Of a stretch of 10,930 nt of DNA, positions 7,457-10,930 are shown in pieces; the first letter of the stretch is position 1, and every line of letters begins with the position of its first letter. The stretch lies in NCBI GenBank assembly GCA_029821235.1, contig JALGTT010000129.1, positions 1 through 10,930 on the forward strand, read 5' to 3'. Under the pieces are notes generated by a model. It searched no databases and was not told where the DNA came from. It saw only the letters and a list, made by a program, of their open reading frames with translations. Source of the stretch: Candidatus Hebobacteria bacterium (GTDB lineage: Bacteria; Armatimonadota; Hebobacteria; Hebobacterales; Hebobacteraceae). The position numbers were made by a program, and so were the translations under genes.

Positions 7457-9120
7457 CGACGACGCGGTCGATAGTTCGAGCCAAATCCTCGCCGAAGTCT
7501 TGTTCGCAACTGCCGCAATCCACCCAGCTCGGCTGCGAGGGCCCCGTGGCCAGTTGTACTCGCGTTAGGCCTTCGGACGATGTGTTTCGCAATTTCATCG
7601 TCTAGAGTACGACCGGCGAGCCAAATCGCAATTCTATCACTGTTGTCCCTTTCGTAACCTCTGAAGTGCCATTTGCCGAGGCGCGACAATGGCCACGGCA
7701 CGAAAGATATCCTGTGTCCGGGCCAAGCGACCTCCACAAGCCGAGCAATCAGCTCTCTGTATACTGGCTCTAGCGCATCTCTGGTCATCCAGAATACCGG
7801 GTCATCCCTGTCGTCATTTCGGTAGTGATTCTTGGCGTCGTCCTTCTTGTCACTTCGCTCGACAACTTCGTCAAGACTGTCTGCTATCCAACATATCAGG
7901 CGGCCTACGTGTTTCGACTGAGGGCGACCGAGCACATATGTGTCGATGTAGGTGTGGTCTGGCTCAATCGCGTGCTCAAGCCTACAGGGCTGGTATTCAA
8001 GAACTGACGCAATACAGTTCTCCTGTATTCCTACAACAGACATCTTGCCTACAATTTCATTTTCGATCTGCCAGGGGTGGTTGAGTGAAGGGAATAGTGT
8101 CCGGAGAGAAACGGACGCGACCAGATTCGCCTGTTCAACCTCTTGCTCTAGTTCTTGGTTCTCTTGAAGCTCAGTTAGCTGGCTGTCGTACAGCCATTGC
8201 ACAATCTTGCCTGCAGGGTCTTCCTCTGCCTCCAGAAGTTCGCGAATCCTGGATGCAACCACTGCTGTTACCTTGCGAGCGGCCGGCTCGTGATAGAAGC
8301 GTTCGTAGACCATGTGTTCGTAGGCAGCAAGGATTTCTCTAGATTCGTTGAGAGCCGTTTCGGACAGATGCTCGCTTTGGAACACGTTCGAGAGTAGCCT
8401 GGAAACATCGACTGTCAAGGGGAACTCTACGACTGTTGTGTCGTGGTTTAGATAGGCAAGTCTTCGCGCCGTGTCAAACCACTCCTCAATATTGGACCAC
8501 CGTGGGTTCGGCGGGCGCAACTCTTCCAAGAGGAAAGGCGCATACAGGTCATCCACTAGCCAACTCGGAACCTCGTGTTTTCCATGGAAGTTTGTCCCCA
8601 GCTTGATGAGTCCAAGTAGACGATTCAGCGATAAGTAGTCATATAGCCGCAGATGTGAATCAGCTTCCCTTATCACTCTGTGCGGCTTCCCGTGCCTCCA
8701 CGGAGCATCGGACAATAAACTCTTGAGGCTCCCGTTGCCCTTACCCCGTAGAAAGAACCGAGTCACCCCCTTCTCCACAGCATACGTTCCGGGCAGATGC
8801 CCAATATTGGATAGCAGCGCGAGGCATTGCAGTGCAGCAGCCGTAGATGAGAACTTCTTCTTGTTATTGCCAAGATTGAATGTAGCGCTACCGAACAGGC
8901 CCTTGAGCCGATCAATAACGTAGAGCATCGAAAACGTATAGTCCCACCGACTGTGAGCGATTCCGGGGTAAGCAATTTCAAGGGCCCCGATGTGTCGCAA
9001 CTGGCGTAGGCGTTCGACCTCTCCCGCATCGCTGAGCATCCGGTAGACCTCGTCAGCCGGTTCATAAAGCCTGATAGTGACGGCGCCAATATTCGGAACA
9101 CAGTGGCGGATTTCACACAT
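7198..9120 (-). CDS. Uncharacterised 640-residue protein: degenerate HD domain plus C-terminal PD-(D/E)XK-like domain (candidate defence protein)
   Basis: I do not recognise a named family. The N-terminus (about 30-230) resembles SAMHD1/dGTPase-like HD domains: RLRQLRHIGALEIAYPGIAH with His56, then LALLSNIGHLPG where relatives have LLHDIGH, so the metal-binding HD pair is Ser104-Asn105; RLAYLNHD (220-227) matches the late Asp region. The middle is helical and charged (ELQENQELEQEVEQ, 317-330). The C-terminus has EFDGG (Asp580), then LYVLETKG (Glu599, Lys601) followed by a helix, the D...ExK layout of PD-(D/E)XK nucleases. ATG 9120 is chosen because GGAGG lies six bases upstream; the frame stays open to 9360 but without recognisable content. 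Base composition is clearly lower in GC than in the neighbours, and no partner or mobility gene is adjacent. An HD-like sensor fused to a nuclease suggests phage defence, by inference only. Confidence 0.8.
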   Translation of the reverse strand: MCEIRHCVPNIGAVTIRLYEPADEVYRMLSDAGEVERLRQLRHIGALEIAYPGIAHSRWDYTFSMLYVIDRLKGLFGSATFNLGNNKKKFSSTAAALQCLALLSNIGHLPGTYAVEKGVTRFFLRGKGNGSLKSLLSDAPWRHGKPHRVIREADSHLRLYDYLSLNRLLGLIKLGTNFHGKHEVPSWLVDDLYAPFLLEELRPPNPRWSNIEEWFDTARRLAYLNHDTTVVEFPLTVDVSRLLSNVFQSEHLSETALNESREILAAYEHMVYERFYHEPAARKVTAVVASRIRELLEAEEDPAGKIVQWLYDSQLTELQENQELEQEVEQANLVASVSLRTLFPSLNHPWQIENEIVGKMSVVGIQENCIASVLEYQPCRLEHAIEPDHTYIDTYVLGRPQSKHVGRLICWIADSLDEVVERSDKKDDAKNHYRNDDRDDPVFWMTRDALEPVYRELIARLVEVAWPGHRISFVPWPLSRLGKWHFRGYERDNSDRIAIWLAGRTLDDEIAKHIVRRPNASTTGHGALAAELGGLRQLRTRLRRGFGSNYRPRRRYFLLTASIRLIKGESQGGQIEKEFDGGVLQVPATPGAAYLYVLETKGANTARAAVNKLREKINALQLRGEVAALPHRSAYARLSL

Positions 9121-9415
9121 GCTATTCCTCCGGTGAGCGCTATGAGAGCATTCTATGCCAAGCATGGCGCTCCACGCAAGGGAATCGGCCCATTTCTCGG
9201 CAGTTACAGGATCGCCAGACTTCGATCTGGCGGAGACTGGACGCCACGGTTCCTGGAGCTTCCTGGTGATCGTCTTCGTCCGCGGTATCGACACGGAGAA
9301 ATGGGCAAGCGGTGCGAACCTTCCACACGCCCACGGATGGCCAAAGTGCGCGAAAACCACCTCTATGGACAGTTAGCCCCGCGCGCCACAGACCGAAAAT
9401 TCCCCTCCACGGGCC
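9121..9415. other. Non-coding stretch upstream of the lower-GC gene, with a strong hairpin
   Basis: No convincing gene is seen on either strand; the frames that cross it have no ribosome sites or recognisable content. A perfect hairpin, CGCCAGA (9213-9219) and TCTGGCG (9226-9232) around loop CTTCGA, stands out. The right boundary of the foreign segment probably lies here. Confidence 0.5.
9150..9179 (-). promoter_or_regulatory. Possible promoter of the HD/PD-(D/E)XK gene
   Basis: On the minus strand TTGCGT (9179-9174) and TAGAAT (9155-9150) are separated by 18 bases. The -10 matches the sigma-70 consensus at five of six places; the -35 is weak. Transcription would begin near 9143, about 23 bases before the ATG at 9120. 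Confidence 0.35.
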
Positions 9416-9462
9416 TTGCAATTCTCGCGATTGGTGGTATACTGTACTAGGACAATAGCACA
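9416..9462 (+). promoter_or_regulatory. Promoter with dyad operator for the GntR/ABC operon
   Basis: TTGCAA (9416-9421) and TATACT (9438-9443) with a 16-base spacer form a good sigma-70-type promoter. TGTACTA (9443-9449) and TAGCACA (9456-9462) form an inverted repeat with one mismatch around six bases, overlapping the -10 and the expected start of transcription. YtrA-type GntR regulators usually repress their own operon from such a site. The regulator encoded just downstream is the natural candidate, by inference. Confidence 0.65.
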
Positions 9463-9467
9463 GTGCC

Positions 9468-9852
9468 ATGATAGATCGCATTGATCCGAAATCACCCGTG
9501 CCCATCTACCGGCAGATCGCCGACAGCATCTGCCGGGGGGTGGCGGCCGGCACGCTGTCGCCGGGGGACCAACGTGAGAGAACTCGCGGCGCAACTCCTC
9601 GTGAACCCGAACACGGTGGCCCGCGTTTACCGCGACCTGGAGCGGGACGGCCTGCTGGAGACCCGGCGGGGCACCGGCACCTTCGTCTCCTCCCGCGCCG
9701 TCTCCCTCGCCCAGGGGGAGCGCAGGCGTCTGGTGTCCGAGCGGCTGGCCCAGGCGGCCCGCGACATCCGCGCCTTCGGCCTTTCCACAGAGGAGGCGGT
9801 GGAACTTCTCCGGGAGGCCCTCGGCGACCGCAAGGAAGAGCGAAAGGACTGA
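9468..9852 (+). pseudogene. YtrA-type GntR regulator, frame broken by an apparent 8-nt deletion
   Basis: From ATG 9468 the frame reads IDPKSPVPIYRQIADSICRG and on to LSPGD (34 residues), the standard N-terminus of GntR winged-helix regulators. It then goes out of frame. The frame one base further on carries the rest of the domain: NVRELAAQLLVNPNTVARVY, RDLERDGLLETRRGTGTFVS, then the short YtrA-type helical tail to TGA 9852. Relatives read PGDxLPxVRELA; here only one base lies between the Asp codon (9567-9569) and the Asn codon (9571), so eight bases are missing. The repaired length, about 130 residues, suits YtrA-type one-domain regulators with a short tail. A GTG at 9574 could start a piece lacking the first helix. 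It precedes the ABC ATPase by three bases. Loss would derepress the operon. It may be true decay or a sequence error. Confidence 0.85.
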
Positions 9853-9855
9853 CGG

Positions 9856-10758
9856 ATGGGAGATAACGGCTACGCAATCACCACCGAGAACCTCACCATG
9901 CGTTTCGGCCGCAAGTATGCGCTGCGGGAGGTGAACGCGCGCATTCCCACCGGCAGCATCTACGGTCTCCTGGGGCCGAACGGCGCGGGCAAGACCACCT
10001 TCGTGCGCGTGCTGTTGAACCTGATCGTCCCCACGCGGGGAACCGCGGTGGTGCTGGGCCACGACGTGCGCCGGGAGCCGGTGGAGATTCGCAAGCGGGT
10101 GGGGCACGTGGCCGCGCTCCAGCCTCTTTGGGAGTGGATGACCGTGCGCGAGTTCGCGGAACTGATGAAGGGGTGCTATCCCCGCTGGGAGGAGGAGCCG
10201 GTCCGCAAGATCATCTCGGACATGGGCATCGGGATGAAGGACAAACTCGAACACCTCTCCCGCGGGCAGCGCGCGCTGGTGTCGCTGGCGGTGGCGATCG
10301 GCCACCGCCCGGATCTTCTCCTGCTGGACGAAGCCCTCACCGGGCTCGACCCCATCGCCCGCCGGGAGGTGCTCCGCAACATCATCGACGTGATGCACGA
10401 GGAGGGCCGCACAGTCTTCATCACCGGCCAGGACATCCCGGACATGGAGCGGATCATTGACTATGTGGGCTTCGTGGTGGGCGGCCGGCTGATCGTGGAG
10501 TCCCCGCTCGACGACCTCAAGGCCCGGGTGAAGCGCGTTCGCATCGAACATCCCCCCGACGCGCAGGTGGAGGCGCCCGCGGGCGCGCTCAACGTCTCCC
10601 GCCAGCCGCGCGAAACCGAGTTCACCCTCCAGAACTACTCGCCCGCCATGCTGGAGGCCTTCTCCGGGCAGGGCCTCCGCGCGGAGGCAGTGGACCTGAG
10701 CCTGGAGGACATGTTCATTGACCTCGCCCAGTCCCGACTCGAGGCGGAGGGGAAGTAA
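9856..10758 (+). CDS. ABC transporter ATP-binding protein (YtrB/EcsA-like)
   Basis: This 300-residue ATPase would sit on the inner face of the membrane and drive a two-gene ABC exporter. Walker A GPNGAGKT is at 40-47, signature LSRGQ at 134-138, Walker B LLLLDE ending at Glu159, and D-loop GLDP at 163-166. Two usual switch residues differ. The H-loop His is Gln192 (ITGQDIP where relatives have a His), and the Q-loop position appears to be Ala (VGHVAAL at 82-88). The C-terminal 90 residues form a small accessory domain common in this subgroup. The start at ATG 9856 follows the regulator stop by three bases with AAGGA upstream. The stop overlaps the permease start (TAATG), so translation is coupled. 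GntR-YtrA-linked transporters often respond to cell-envelope stress or peptide antibiotics. The transported substrate is unknown. Confidence 0.92.
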   Translation: MGDNGYAITTENLTMRFGRKYALREVNARIPTGSIYGLLGPNGAGKTTFVRVLLNLIVPTRGTAVVLGHDVRREPVEIRKRVGHVAALQPLWEWMTVREFAELMKGCYPRWEEEPVRKIISDMGIGMKDKLEHLSRGQRALVSLAVAIGHRPDLLLLDEALTGLDPIARREVLRNIIDVMHEEGRTVFITGQDIPDMERIIDYVGFVVGGRLIVESPLDDLKARVKRVRIEHPPDAQVEAPAGALNVSRQPRETEFTLQNYSPAMLEAFSGQGLRAEAVDLSLEDMFIDLAQSRLEAEGK

Positions 10759-10930
10759 TGGACGCCATCTTCCTCAAGGAATGGCGGCAAAGGCACCTCC
10801 TCTTCCTGTTCTCCGTGATCATGGCGGCGTTGTTGCCGGTGTTGTATCTCTTCCTGACATTGACCGTGGTCGAGAACTGGCAGGACCAGAGGACGCTCGA
10901 TGACTGCGTGGGCCTGGGCTACTTGATTGC
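10758..10930 (+). CDS. ABC transporter permease, 5' part cut by window edge
   Basis: The first 57 codons are visible. A short charged cytoplasmic start (MDAIFLKEWRQRH) is followed by a hydrophobic segment at about residues 14-36, then a polar loop. This is the usual beginning of ABC-2-type permeases, where the KEWRQR region contacts the membrane surface. ATG 10758 overlaps the stop of the ATPase gene by one base and has GGAGGGG upstream. It would form the membrane half of the transporter with the preceding ATPase. The rest lies outside, so the family is inferred mainly from context. Confidence 0.8.
   Translation, partial: MDAIFLKEWRQRHLLFLFSVIMAALLPVLYLFLTLTVVENWQDQRTLDDCVGLGYLI

Noticed and set aside
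9121..9360. N-terminal extension of the HD/PD-(D/E)XK frame by 80 codons
   Set aside because: ATG 9120 has a strong GGAGG site at ideal spacing, and the extension shows no recognisable domain.
7150..9400. Mobile element with its own transposase or integrase
   Set aside because: Only one gene is found in the lower-GC segment, and it carries no recombinase motif; no terminal inverted repeats were found.
9103..9450. Plus-strand 115-codon frame
   Set aside because: No ribosome site or family resemblance; it begins inside the minus-strand gene and ends in the GntR promoter.
9373..10551. Minus-strand 392-codon frame
   Set aside because: It is antisense to the ABC ATPase, which has all core motifs.

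Overview
The window is high-GC bacterial chromosome for most of its length. The exception is a visibly lower-GC segment at about 7150-9400: a hand count of two sample lines gives 27/60 G+C at 8041-8100 against 48/60 at 5461-5520. Nothing in the sequence fixes the species. The mix of an AOR-family tungsten/molybdenum oxidoreductase, HD-GYP signalling, xylose-isomerase-like sugar epimerases, a pseudopilin and a YtrA-type GntR/ABC operon would suit a free-living lineage such as Armatimonadota, Chloroflexota or a deep Firmicutes relative. That is a guess from gene content only.

Layout. (1) 1-1573, minus strand: a four-cluster ferredoxin-like protein followed, with a 29-nt overlap, by an aldehyde:ferredoxin oxidoreductase whose 3' part lies outside the window. 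(2) 1574-1968: a divergent intergenic region holding two inverted-repeat clusters. (3) 1969-3465, plus strand: a membrane-anchored GAF/HD-GYP protein, probably a c-di-GMP phosphodiesterase. (4) 3615-4367, plus, and 4419-5184, minus: two convergent sugar phosphate isomerase/epimerase genes separated by a perfect 30-bp palindrome. The second gene is frameshifted by a 10-bp tandem duplication. (5) 5299-6588, minus: an MFS transporter upstream of the broken epimerase on the same strand, probably one carbohydrate-uptake/catabolism unit. (6) 6743-7456, plus: a pseudopilin gene whose 3' third is foreign sequence. (7) 7198-9120, minus: a lower-GC gene for a 640-residue protein with a degenerate HD domain (SN in place of the HD doublet) and a C-terminal PD-(D/E)XK-like motif. 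It is the strongest candidate for an undescribed system here, perhaps a single-gene defence protein. (8) 9416 to the end, plus: a promoter with a dyad operator, a YtrA-like GntR regulator broken by an apparent 8-nt deletion, an ABC ATPase with Gln in place of the H-loop His, and the start of its permease.

Main themes. One accessory gene of unusual architecture has replaced the end of a pseudopilin gene, and two nearby genes carry frame-disrupting indels of 10 and 8 nt. These indels may be real gene decay or assembly errors. No tRNA, rRNA, CRISPR array, transposase or integrase was seen.
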